From assembly GCA_040876735.1 (NCBI GenBank), contig JBBDPC010000100.1, positions 1 to 64,000 of the forward strand: a stretch of 64,000 nt of DNA, written 5' to 3'. The notes beneath the pieces were generated by a model. It saw nothing but the letters and a program-made list of their open reading frames with translations, was not told the DNA's origin and ran no database searches. Made by a program: the position numbers and the translations under genes. Shown here piece after piece: positions 53,695 through 61,459 of the stretch (position 1 is the stretch's first letter; the number at the start of each line of letters is the position of its first letter). This DNA comes from Natronomicrosphaera sp040876735 (lineage in GTDB: Bacteria > Planctomycetota > Phycisphaerae > Phycisphaerales > Phycisphaeraceae).

Positions 53695-53895
53695 TCACTC
53701 CGCCAGCGTGACGTTGTCCGCCTGCGGGCCCTTCTCGCTGCGGCCTTCGTCGAACGTGACGCGCTGGCCTTCCTGGAGGTCTTCAAAGCTCACGCCCTGA
53801 AGGCTGTTGGCGTGAAAAAACAGTTCCTGGCCCGACTGCGTCTGGATGAATCCGAATCCGCGGTCGGTCAGCTTCTTGATCGTGCCTTCTGCCAT
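53695..53895 (-). CDS. Cold-shock-domain protein
   Basis: This is a 66-residue single cold-shock domain that binds single-stranded nucleic acid. RNP1 is GFGFIQT at 13-19 and RNP2 is ELFFHANSL at 24-32. His28 is followed by Ala where most family members have a second residue of the FFHxS type. AGGAG lies 10 nt before the ATG at 53895; the longer open frame upstream is not coding. It is monocistronic and convergent with the zinc-ribbon gene. Confidence 0.94.
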   Translation of the reverse strand: MAEGTIKKLTDRGFGFIQTQSGQELFFHANSLQGVSFEDLQEGQRVTFDEGRSEKGPQADNVTLAE

Positions 53896-54023
53896 GATGC
53901 GATGCTCCTGAATCAGGTGTGTGGGCAAGCGTGCCCGGGCTTGAACGGGGTCATGGTACCGGCGAACCGGATGCGGCGTCGATCCGAACGCAAGCCGTCG
54001 CCCGACAGCCCGGCCACACGAGC

Positions 54024-55364
54024 CTAGCGCGGGGCAAGATCGACCGGCTCGGCCGTCGCCCCCTCGGCCGGCGCGATGCCGAGCAGCCTGGCGACGGTCG
54101 GGTGCAGTTGCAACGCCTCGATGCGCTTGATCTCCCGGCCGCCCAACGGCTCGGGCCAGCGATGGATCAGGGCGAAGCCGAGCATGTCCGGCTCGTCGGC
54201 CGGATCGTAGCCGTGCATGCCGCGCGGGCCGCCGCGTTCGCCGATGGGCGCGGTCACGCCCTCGGGTCGGACGGAGAAGGTGTGGCCGGTGGTGAGCACT
54301 GCCACGAGATCGCCAGTGCGGGTGGGATGGTCGTACTGCCATTGCTCGGGCAGGTCGTCGCGCCGCCAGATGCGGATGAAGTCGTGCTTGTCGGCGGCGG
54401 CGAGGGCGGTGGCGATGATCGCTTCGCGTTCGTCGTCGGCTTCGACCCGGTCGAGGTGGATGTGGCCGACGTTGCCGGTGGTGACGAGGGTGATGTCATC
54501 GCGATCGCGTGGCAGGCCGACGAGTGGGTAGAGGTTGACGAGCGTGTGGACGACGGCCATGCCGTGGTCGGTGGTGAGCAGCAGGTAGAGCGTGTCGCCG
54601 TCGCGGGCGGTGCGTTGCCATTGGGCATGGATGGCCTCGGCGAACCAGCCGAGCAACACGTCGGTCTGCTCGAAGGTTTCGACGACTTCGGGCGCGTCGG
54701 GGCCGGCTTCATGGCCGACCTTGTCCACGTCGCCGATCCAGGTCATCAGCAGTTGCAGCGGTTGCTCGTGCGTGTCGTTTTGCCAGACGTCGATGAGCTG
54801 TTCGAGGCGTTCGCGGTCGCTGAGTTGGGCGTCGAAGCGTTGGTTGTGATGGGCGGTCTGGATGTGGTGGTGCTCCTGCCAGTGGGCCAGGGGCCAGTCG
54901 CCCACGGCCGTGCGGATCTGCTGGCGGGTGGCGGTGAACCAGATCGGCTCGGCCTGGAGGAGGTTGGCGAAAGGCGGGTAGTGGTAGGTGCGTTGGCGTC
55001 GGCGGTCGTAGAAGGCATTGGCGGGGACGCCGTGGTCGCGGGGGAGGACGCCGGTGGCCTGGGAGGCGTGGCTGGCGAAGGTGACGGAGGGGAAGGTGGG
55101 GACGAGGGCGCGGGTGTGGAGGCCGGTGGCGATGAGGCGGTCGAGTGCGGGCGTGTTGGCGCGGTGGACGTAGTCGTGGCGGACGCCGTCGATGGTGATC
55201 CAGACGACGGTGGTGCGGTTGGGGGTTTCGGCATCGGCCTCGGCCAAGGCGGGCGTCGCCTGCACGGCCAGCCCCAACAGGAGCACGCACACCAGCCACG
55301 GCCTGCGCAGGAGGTCGTGGTAGGAGTTGAAGGGGCGGGCGTGGTGCGGGCGGGTGGTGGGCAT
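54024..55364 (-). CDS. Type I phosphodiesterase/alkaline phosphatase-fold exported protein
   Basis: This is a 446-residue exported enzyme. A signal segment (about 21-42, LVCVLLLGLAVQATPALA) is followed by the phosphodiesterase/nucleotide pyrophosphatase core. Metal ligand Asp60 is in ITIDGVRHDY and nucleophile Thr95 in PTFPSVTFASHA. Further metal ligands are in DVDKVGHEAG, TTDHGM and HGYDP. The full set of alkaline phosphatase superfamily metal ligands appears present, which suggests an active hydrolase of phosphodiesters. The substrate is unknown. It is divergent from mutS. Confidence 0.9.
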   Translation of the reverse strand: MPTTRPHHARPFNSYHDLLRRPWLVCVLLLGLAVQATPALAEADAETPNRTTVVWITIDGVRHDYVHRANTPALDRLIATGLHTRALVPTFPSVTFASHASQATGVLPRDHGVPANAFYDRRRQRTYHYPPFANLLQAEPIWFTATRQQIRTAVGDWPLAHWQEHHHIQTAHHNQRFDAQLSDRERLEQLIDVWQNDTHEQPLQLLMTWIGDVDKVGHEAGPDAPEVVETFEQTDVLLGWFAEAIHAQWQRTARDGDTLYLLLTTDHGMAVVHTLVNLYPLVGLPRDRDDITLVTTGNVGHIHLDRVEADDEREAIIATALAAADKHDFIRIWRRDDLPEQWQYDHPTRTGDLVAVLTTGHTFSVRPEGVTAPIGERGGPRGMHGYDPADEPDMLGFALIHRWPEPLGGREIKRIEALQLHPTVARLLGIAPAEGATAEPVDLAPR

Positions 55365-55491
55365 GGTCCTGCATTGTTGCCGGCTACGGCGGTCGGTACA
55401 ACCGGGGGCCGCGCTCCGCTGCGATGCGCGGCTAAGGTTTGGGGACGCCCGACTCGCCCGCGCCCGCCCGGCGGGTTACATTGATCCGACG

Positions 55492-58335
55492 ATGAGCGAT
55501 GCGGCCACGCACAACTCGAAGCCCGCCAAGGCCCTGACCCCGGCCATGCAGCAGTACCAGCGGTTCAAGAAGCAGCACCCGCATTGCGTGCTCTTTTTCC
55601 GCATGGGCGACTTCTACGAAATGTTCTACGACGACGCGAAGCTGGCCCACAAGGTGCTCGGCGTCACGCTCACCCAGCGCACCGAAGGCGTGCCCATGGC
55701 CGGCGTGCCCTACCACGCGGTGGAGAACTACCTGCGGCGGATGATCCAGGCGGGCCATCGCGTGGCCGTCTGCGAACAGGTCGAAGAGGCGGCGCAGGCC
55801 AAGGGCGTCGTGAAGCGCGACGTCACCCGCGTCGTCACGCCCGGCACGATCACCGACGAGTCGCTGCTGGAAGAGGGGCAGGAAAATCCGCTCGCGGCAG
55901 TCGTCTTCCAGGGGCAAGGGGCCAAGGGGCCGAGGGGCCAAGCGGCCGAAGGGAAAGAAATCGCCTCCATCGCCTGGGCGGAGCTGAGCACCGGCGCCTT
56001 CCACGTCGCCACGCTCGCTGCCGACGAGGTGGCTGATGAGCTGGCGCGCGTGCGGCCGCGCGAGTTGATCTACTGCGAGACTGCCGACGGCGAAGCGCCC
56101 ACCCGCGTCCGCCAACTCGCCGAGGCCCTGGGCTGCTCGCTCACCCCCCGGCCCGGCTGGCAGATGCGCCAGGGCGAGGCCGTGGAAGCCCTCCGCCGAC
56201 AGTATGGCGTCGCCCAGCTCGCCGGCTTCGGCTTTGATGATGACGACCCCGCCCTCGCCCCTGCCGGCGGCATCCTGCACTACCTCACGGAAACGCAGTG
56301 CGTCGGCGCCGACGATCCCCACGCGAAAGCCGAAACGCGAAACGCGAAACTCTCCCACCTCCAGCCGCCGCGCCGGTTCGTGCGCAACAGTCACCTGGTC
56401 ATCGACCAGACGTCGCTGCGCTCGCTGGAAGTCGAACGCACGCTGCGCAGCGGCGGCACGGAGGGCTCGCTGGTTGCCACCCTGCAGGCCGGCGGCGGCT
56501 GCGTCACCGCCATGGGCAAGCGGATGCTCCGCCACTGGCTCTGCTATCCGCTCTGCGAGCGCGAGCCGATCGAGGGTCGGCAGCGCGTCGTGCAGGCGCT
56601 GGTCAACGACGTCCGCTTTCTTGATGAGCTGCGCGCCGCGCTGGACGGCGTGCAGGACGTGCAGCGCATCACCGCCCGCCTCGCGGTCAACCGCGCCACG
56701 CCGCGCGATCTCGTCGCGCTCGGCCGCAGCGCCGCGCAAGTCCGCCAACTCGAGCGTATGCTCGCCGACCGCCCCACCGTCGCGCATTACCATGAGCCGG
56801 TCGCCGCGCTGGTCGCCCCGCTCGAATCGCTCGCCCGCCAGATCGCCGAGGCCTGCGTCGACGAGCCGCCCGCCCACCTGCGCGACGGCGGCCTGGTCCG
56901 CGACGGCTACGACGCCCAGCTCGACGAATACCGCAACCTTCAGCGCGACAGCCACGACTGGCTGGCCCGCTATCAGAAACAGCTCATCGACACGACCGAC
57001 CTGCCCGCCCTCAAGGTCGGCTTCAACAAGGTGTTCGGCTACTACATCGAGCTCACCCGCGCCAACCGCGACAAGGCCCCCGACGACTGGACGCGCAAGC
57101 AGACGCTCAAAAATGCCGAGCGGTTCATCACGCCGGAGCTCAAGGAGTATGAGCAGAAGGTGCTCAGCGCCGAAAGCCGGGGCGTCGCGCGCGAGCAGGC
57201 ACTGTTCGCCGAGTTGTGCACGCTCGCTCAACAGCAGACCGCCGGCCTGCACCGCTTCGCCGAGTTGGTCGCCGAGCTGGACGTGCTCGGCTGCTTCGCC
57301 CGCCGGGCGGTGCGCCATCGCTACGTCAAACCCACCATCGTCGACGACCCCGTACTCCACGTCGACGGCGGCCGACACCCCGTGCTCGATGAACTGCTGG
57401 GCGAACAGTTCGTGCCTAACGATGTGGCGCTCGGGTCTCGGGGCTCGGGGATCGGGTTTCGGGAGGGAGAAGCGAACGCCGAGCCGGATCGCGAACCGCA
57501 AGCCACGAAACCCGATACCCGAGACCCGAGCCCCGCCGCCACCCTCGCGCTGATCACCGGCCCGAACATGGCGGGCAAGTCCACCTACATCCGGCAGGCC
57601 GCACTGATCACCCTCCTCGCGCACACCGGCAGCTTCGTCCCCGCCGACCGCGCGACCGTCGGCCTCTGCGACCGCATCTTCACCCGCATCGGCGCGTCCG
57701 ACGAACTGCACGCCGGCCAGTCCACCTTCATGGTCGAGATGACCGAGACCGCCAACATCTGCCACCATGCCACCGCCCGCAGCCTCGTCATCCTCGACGA
57801 GATCGGCCGGGGCACGTCCACGCTCGACGGCCTCTCGCTCGCCTGGGCCCTGGCGGAACACCTGGCCCACCTCGGCCCGCGATGCCTGTTCGCCACGCAT
57901 TACCACGAACTGACCGCCCTGGCCGACGAGTACGACAACGTCGCCAACCTCAACGTCACCGTCCGCGAATGGCAGGACCAGATCGTCTTCCTCCACCGCA
58001 TCGCGCCCGGCAAGACCGACCGCAGCTACGGCATCCACGTCGCCAAGATCGCCGGCCTGCCCCAGCCCGTCGTCGACCGCGCCAACCAGTTGCTCGGCCA
58101 GCTTGCCGTCAGCCACGCCCCCGCCCCCGGAACCGCCCCCGGAACAACCCCCGCTCCCGCCCCTTCACATAGCCGGGCGAAGCGCGACCAGTTGCCGCTG
58201 TTCACAGAGTACGTCGATCACCCCGTCCTCACCGAGCTGCGCCAGGCGGACCTCACCCAGCTCACGCCCATGCAGGCGTTCGACCTGCTCCGCCAACTGC
58301 ACGAACAGGTGAACCACGATCCGCCCGGCGCCTGA
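55492..58335 (+). CDS. mutS: DNA mismatch repair protein MutS with in-frame repeat insertions
   Basis: MutS recognises mismatches and starts repair. The 947-residue protein has the mismatch-reading motif FFRMGDFYEMF, the clamp and lever domains, Walker A GPNMAGKST at 690-698, Walker B near DEIGRGTSTLDG, and a C-terminal Pro-rich linker before the dimerisation end. Start 55492 (MSDAATHN) fits the family; upstream codons are not protein-like. Three in-frame repetitive stretches interrupt it: about residues 140-155, 278-287 and 647-681. The last replaces the short loop before the first ATPase strand by about 35 residues. Confidence 0.96.
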   Translation: MSDAATHNSKPAKALTPAMQQYQRFKKQHPHCVLFFRMGDFYEMFYDDAKLAHKVLGVTLTQRTEGVPMAGVPYHAVENYLRRMIQAGHRVAVCEQVEEAAQAKGVVKRDVTRVVTPGTITDESLLEEGQENPLAAVVFQGQGAKGPRGQAAEGKEIASIAWAELSTGAFHVATLAADEVADELARVRPRELIYCETADGEAPTRVRQLAEALGCSLTPRPGWQMRQGEAVEALRRQYGVAQLAGFGFDDDDPALAPAGGILHYLTETQCVGADDPHAKAETRNAKLSHLQPPRRFVRNSHLVIDQTSLRSLEVERTLRSGGTEGSLVATLQAGGGCVTAMGKRMLRHWLCYPLCEREPIEGRQRVVQALVNDVRFLDELRAALDGVQDVQRITARLAVNRATPRDLVALGRSAAQVRQLERMLADRPTVAHYHEPVAALVAPLESLARQIAEACVDEPPAHLRDGGLVRDGYDAQLDEYRNLQRDSHDWLARYQKQLIDTTDLPALKVGFNKVFGYYIELTRANRDKAPDDWTRKQTLKNAERFITPELKEYEQKVLSAESRGVAREQALFAELCTLAQQQTAGLHRFAELVAELDVLGCFARRAVRHRYVKPTIVDDPVLHVDGGRHPVLDELLGEQFVPNDVALGSRGSGIGFREGEANAEPDREPQATKPDTRDPSPAATLALITGPNMAGKSTYIRQAALITLLAHTGSFVPADRATVGLCDRIFTRIGASDELHAGQSTFMVEMTETANICHHATARSLVILDEIGRGTSTLDGLSLAWALAEHLAHLGPRCLFATHYHELTALADEYDNVANLNVTVREWQDQIVFLHRIAPGKTDRSYGIHVAKIAGLPQPVVDRANQLLGQLAVSHAPAPGTAPGTTPAPAPSHSRAKRDQLPLFTEYVDHPVLTELRQADLTQLTPMQAFDLLRQLHEQVNHDPPGA
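55909..55955 (+). repeat. GGGGCCAA-unit repeat inside mutS
   Basis: Imperfect tandem units GGGGCAAG, GGGGCCAAG, GGGGCCGA and GGGGCCAAG encode QGQGAKGPRGQAAEGK, a stretch not expected in MutS at this place. Confidence 0.6.
56325..56352 (+). repeat. CGAAACG-unit repeat inside mutS
   Basis: GCGAAAGCCGAAACGCGAAA with CGCGAAACT encodes AKAETRNAK, just before a normal MutS block (RRFVRNSHLVID). Confidence 0.55.
57431..57534 (+). repeat. Palindromic element inserted in frame in mutS
   Basis: The left arm TCGGGTCTCGGGGCTCGGGG with ATCGGGTTTCGGG (57431-57463) pairs with the right arm GAAACCCGATACCCGAGACC with CGAGCCCC (57507-57534). It encodes GSRGSGIGFREGE onward to TRDPSPA. Family alignment from memory expects FVPNDVxL to run almost directly into LLITGPNMAGKST. 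Confidence 0.8.
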
Positions 58336-58413
58336 ACCGTCCCGCCATCCCCAACAACCCGGCATCCGCCCCATCTGCCGCAAGAGTGAGGCACTCACTT
58401 CTTTTAGGATGGG

Positions 58414-58703
58414 TAATATACGTGAATTAGAGAAATTTTTACCAGCCGCGCGATCCCTTTGAGCCCAGGCCGCGTAAGATTGAATGGAAGCAGAGATCGC
58501 CCCCGGCAACCCCCGGAAGCCCTCCGGTACCCCCGGGCAACAGACCGGGCCGATCGGAGACGTCGGTTATAAAAAGATGGAAACCGGGTCTGCTGCGGCC
58601 CTATGATTCGACGGCAACGCACGACAGACCCGCCACAAAACTCCTTGTTTGCCCCCCTCACGGCCCGCTCGGTGTCCCCCCCACACCGACGGGCCGGTTT
58701 TTT
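58414..58703 (+). ncRNA. Candidate structured RNA downstream of mutS
   Basis: A transcript could begin near the TAATAT at 58414-58419 and end at the strong terminator at 58703, about 275 nt. It contains a clear compound hairpin: CGGGTCTG (58585-58592) pairs with CAGACCCG (58625-58632), and inside it TGCGGCC pairs with GGC-aa-CGCA around an ATTCGA-containing loop. Smaller CCGG/CCGG stems precede it. No protein is supported in 58336-58660. It does not match tmRNA, RNase P or 4.5S RNA that I can recognise. The minus-35 box is poor, so the start is uncertain. Confidence 0.35.
58661..58703 (+). terminator. Strong intrinsic terminator
   Basis: CGGCCCG-CTCGGTGT and ACACCGA-CGGGCCG form a long stem with a C-rich loop, followed by TTTTTT at 58698-58703. 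It is 330 nt beyond the mutS stop, too far for a simple mutS 3' end, and thus implies another transcript. Confidence 0.85.
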
Positions 58704-58732
58704 GCGCGCACCGCACCGCCTCTTCACGGCGA

Positions 58733-59000
58733 TGGCGAGATGCCGGAAAGTCACAAAGGACACGAAGGCACAAAGAGCACGAAGAAGAAGCGGACAACCG
58801 CGAAGCGGCGAAGGGTGCGAAGTGTAGAAGAAGTGGAAGGATGGGAGGAGAGCGGGTGGCGGGATTTTCGCGACACAGCGTTGAAATCGCTTCACATCCG
58901 TCCGCACAACTCAACTTCATCGCCGCGATCTTCGCCTCCGTCGCACCTTCGCGGTTTCTGGATCCCTTTGTGTCCTTCGTGGTTCTCCCGTGGTTCTCCC
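58733..59000. repeat. Long nested inverted repeat with ACAAAGGACACGAAGG ends
   Basis: GTCACAAAGGACACGAAGGC and a second block ACCGCGAAGCGGCGAAGG at the left pair imperfectly with GTCGCACCTTCGCGGTTTC and TTTGTGTCCTTCGTGGTTC at the right. The type is familiar from intergenic DNA of several bacteria. No gene is supported up to the mqnC start at 59049. Confidence 0.7.
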
Positions 59001-59048
59001 AGGTCTTGCCATGCAGCCGAGGGCGAAACGGTCTAAAATGGCTCGTCT

Positions 59049-60491
59049 ATGAGCCGCAGCAGTGATCTAGCGCGTGACTTGAACATCGATGCCGTCATCG
59101 CGGGTGACGCCCGGCTGTCGTTTGACGACGCACTGCGGCTGTACCATGAAGCCCCGCTGCATGAGCTTGGCCGGTGGTCCTCCGCCGTGGCCGACCGGCT
59201 GCACGGGACCGAGGTGCGCACCTACGTCATCGACCGCAACATCAACTACACCAACGTCTGCACCGCCCGCTGCACCTTCTGCGCCTTCAAGCGCCGCGGC
59301 GACGAGGCCGACGCCTACACGCTCGACCGCGAGACGCTGCACCGCAAGATTTCCGAACTGCTCGCCATCGGCGGCACGCAGATCCTGCTCCAGGGCGGCA
59401 TGAACCCCGACCTGCCGCTGACGTTCTATGAAAAAATGTTGCGGGCGATGAAGGCCGAGTTCCCGCGGTTGCACATCCACGGCTTCTCGCCGCCGGAGAT
59501 CACGGAGCTGGTCGCCATCGCCGAGATCGACGGCTACCCCACCACCGCCCCACGGCGCAGCGGCGAGCTGCCGGCCGACGTGTGGGAAGCGAAGTGCGAA
59601 GCGATCCTCAAACGGCTGATGGCGGCGGGGCTGGACTCGCTGCCCGGCGGCGGAGGCGAGATTTTCGCCGACCACGTCCGCCGTCGCACCGGGCAGGGCA
59701 AGGCGAGCGCGGAGCACTGGCTGACCGTCATGCGGCTCTGCCACAAGCTGGGGCTGCACACGAGCGCGACGATGATGTTCGGCCACATCGAGGGCATCGC
59801 CGACCGCATCGACCACATGCGCCGCCTCCGCGACGCGCAGGACGAAGCGATCCGCGAGAACTGGCCGGCCCGGTACGTCAGCTTCATCTCCTGGCCCTTC
59901 CAGCGCGAGAACACGCCGCTGGGCCGGCTGCCGGAGTATGACGTAGAAGCGAGCGAACCTTTCCCGGGCGACGTGCTGGCGGAGAAGGTCTACGCCGGCG
60001 AAGTGGACGGCATGGCCAAGGCGGCCTGCGACGCGGCGGTGCCGGAGGCGGGCAAGGTGGTTCGGCTGGCGAGCGCGAACGAGTACCTGCGCATGCAGGC
60101 GATCAGCCGGCTGTTCCTGGACAACTTCCACTCGATCGGCAGCTCGTGGGTGACGATGGGGCCGAAGATCGGGCAGATGGGCCTCTACTTCGGCGCCAGC
60201 GACATGGGCAGCGTGATGATGGAGGAAAACGTCGTCAGCGCCGCCGGCACGACCTACTGCCTCAACGAAGAAGTGCTCTGCCACCTCATCCGCGACGCGG
60301 GCTACACCCCCGCCCAACGCGACAACCGCTACAACGTCCTCAAGCTCCACGCCGACGACGACGCCCCCGACCGCAAGGTCACCGACTGGTCGCAGCACCG
60401 GGCGAAAAAGCTGCACGTCGAAAGCAGCAGCGCGTGCGGCAGCGGGGATGCAGATAACGGCCAAGTCACGTTGACCATTGGTGACAAGTAG
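59049..60491 (+). CDS. mqnC: Cyclic dehypoxanthinyl futalosine synthase MqnC
   Basis: This is a radical SAM enzyme of the futalosine route to menaquinone; it cyclises dehypoxanthine futalosine. The 480-residue protein has the cluster motif C-TAR-C-TF-C (Cys71, Cys75, Cys78) after NINYTNV, the LLQGGMNPDLP block, SLPGGGGEI and the late GASDMGSVMMEENVVSAAG block. MqnE or other radical SAM relatives are less likely given these blocks. It has an extra C-terminal tail of about 60 residues ending in an Asp/Ser-rich segment. No Shine-Dalgarno was seen. pdxJ follows after a palindrome. Confidence 0.9.
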   Translation: MSRSSDLARDLNIDAVIAGDARLSFDDALRLYHEAPLHELGRWSSAVADRLHGTEVRTYVIDRNINYTNVCTARCTFCAFKRRGDEADAYTLDRETLHRKISELLAIGGTQILLQGGMNPDLPLTFYEKMLRAMKAEFPRLHIHGFSPPEITELVAIAEIDGYPTTAPRRSGELPADVWEAKCEAILKRLMAAGLDSLPGGGGEIFADHVRRRTGQGKASAEHWLTVMRLCHKLGLHTSATMMFGHIEGIADRIDHMRRLRDAQDEAIRENWPARYVSFISWPFQRENTPLGRLPEYDVEASEPFPGDVLAEKVYAGEVDGMAKAACDAAVPEAGKVVRLASANEYLRMQAISRLFLDNFHSIGSSWVTMGPKIGQMGLYFGASDMGSVMMEENVVSAAGTTYCLNEEVLCHLIRDAGYTPAQRDNRYNVLKLHADDDAPDRKVTDWSQHRAKKLHVESSSACGSGDADNGQVTLTIGDK

Positions 60492-60492
60492 A

Positions 60493-60521
60493 AGCCCACG
60501 GATTGAATCCGTGTGCTTCGG
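60493..60521. repeat. CCCACGGATT palindrome family, copy 3
   Basis: AGCCCACGGATT-G-AATCCGTG then TGCTTCGG fills the gap between mqnC and pdxJ, ending 17 nt before the pdxJ start. Other copies are at 35197 and 44866. Confidence 0.8.
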
Positions 60522-60538
60522 CCCCCGTGTGGACTGCG

Positions 60539-61312
60539 ATGCCCAAACTCTCCGTCAACGTGAACAAGATCGCCTTGATCCGCAACACGCGGGACGGCGA
60601 AGTGCCCGACGTGGTGCGGCTGTCGCGCATTGCGCTGGAGGCGGGGGCGCAGGGCATCACCGTGCATCCCCGGCCGGACGAACGGCACATTCGGCGGTAC
60701 GACGTGACGAATCTTGCGGCGCTGCTGGATGAGCCGGCGTGGGCTGGCGCTTCCGGGGGGCGGGAGTTCAACATCGAGGGCAACCCGTTCCTCGGCGACT
60801 ACATGGCGATCTGTCGGGAGGCGAAACCGGACCAGTGCACGCTGGTGCCGGACACGCCGGGGCAGAAGACGTCGGACCACGGCTGGCCACTGGCGGACGG
60901 CGACGAGGTGGCGCGGGTGGCGGCGGTGGTGGCGGAGCTGAAGGCGGCCGGGGCGCGGGTGAGCCTGTTCATGGACCCGCACCCGGCGGCGATCGAGCGC
61001 GTGCCGCAGACCGGGGCGGACCGGGTCGAGTTGTACACCGAGGCGTACGCCAAGGCTCTTGCGGCAGGCTGCGCGGAGGCCGACGCGGCGCATGCCCGGT
61101 ATGCCCAGGCGGCGGCGAAGGCGGCGGCGCTGGGGCTGGGCGTCAACGGCGGGCATGACCTGAACCTGCACAACCTCGGCCGGTTCGCGACGATCCCCCA
61201 CATCCTGGAAGTGTCGATCGGGCACGCGCTAATCGCCGACGCGCTGGAGCTTGGCATGGCCGGGGCGGTGCGGGCCTACCTGGCGGCGCTGGCGCAGGCC
61301 CGGTCGGTGTAG
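60539..61312 (+). CDS. pdxJ: Pyridoxine 5'-phosphate synthase PdxJ
   Basis: PdxJ closes the pyridine ring of vitamin B6 from deoxyxylulose 5-phosphate and aminoacetone phosphate. The 257-residue TIM barrel has the start LSVNVNKIALIRNTR, the GITVHPRPDERHI active block, EFNIEGNP, CTLVPDTPGQKTSDHGWPL and GVNGGHDLNLHNL with the catalytic residues. Start 60539 begins MPKLSVNV. It lies 47 nt after mqnC with the palindrome between, so cotranscription is possible. Both belong to cofactor synthesis. Confidence 0.96.
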   Translation: MPKLSVNVNKIALIRNTRDGEVPDVVRLSRIALEAGAQGITVHPRPDERHIRRYDVTNLAALLDEPAWAGASGGREFNIEGNPFLGDYMAICREAKPDQCTLVPDTPGQKTSDHGWPLADGDEVARVAAVVAELKAAGARVSLFMDPHPAAIERVPQTGADRVELYTEAYAKALAAGCAEADAAHARYAQAAAKAAALGLGVNGGHDLNLHNLGRFATIPHILEVSIGHALIADALELGMAGAVRAYLAALAQARSV

Positions 61313-61419
61313 CGCGGCAGGGGCCGGAAAATATTTCTACGCGCCTTCATCCAACTTCATCCTGACGAGGCTATCGTTCGTAGTAAGTGTATGTCCCACA
61401 GCATGTAGGGAGATGCACC

Positions 61420-61433
61420 GGTGTCGCGACACC
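61420..61433. promoter_or_regulatory. Perfect 14-bp palindrome upstream of the histidine kinase
   Basis: GGTGTCGCGACACC is a perfect palindrome 26 nt before the kinase ATG, in an otherwise less GC-rich leader. It is a plausible operator for a dimeric regulator or a small hairpin. No bound protein is known. Confidence 0.35.
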
Positions 61434-61459
61434 TACCATTTGTGAACCGAACGTAAGTA

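Noticed and set aside
53919..55484. Long plus-strand frame opposite the phosphodiesterase-like gene
   Set aside because: It mirrors the codon bias of the minus-strand gene, is Val/Gly/Asp repetitive and shows no domain, whereas the minus strand has catalytic residues and a signal peptide.
57431..57534. Possibility that the mutS insert is an intein or intron
   Set aside because: It is far too short, has no splice motifs and keeps the frame, so an in-frame repeat insertion is the simpler reading.
58567..59065. Short frames on both strands between mutS and mqnC
   Set aside because: They come from the ACAAAGGACACGAAGG inverted repeat and the candidate RNA region, and no family or ribosome site supports them.
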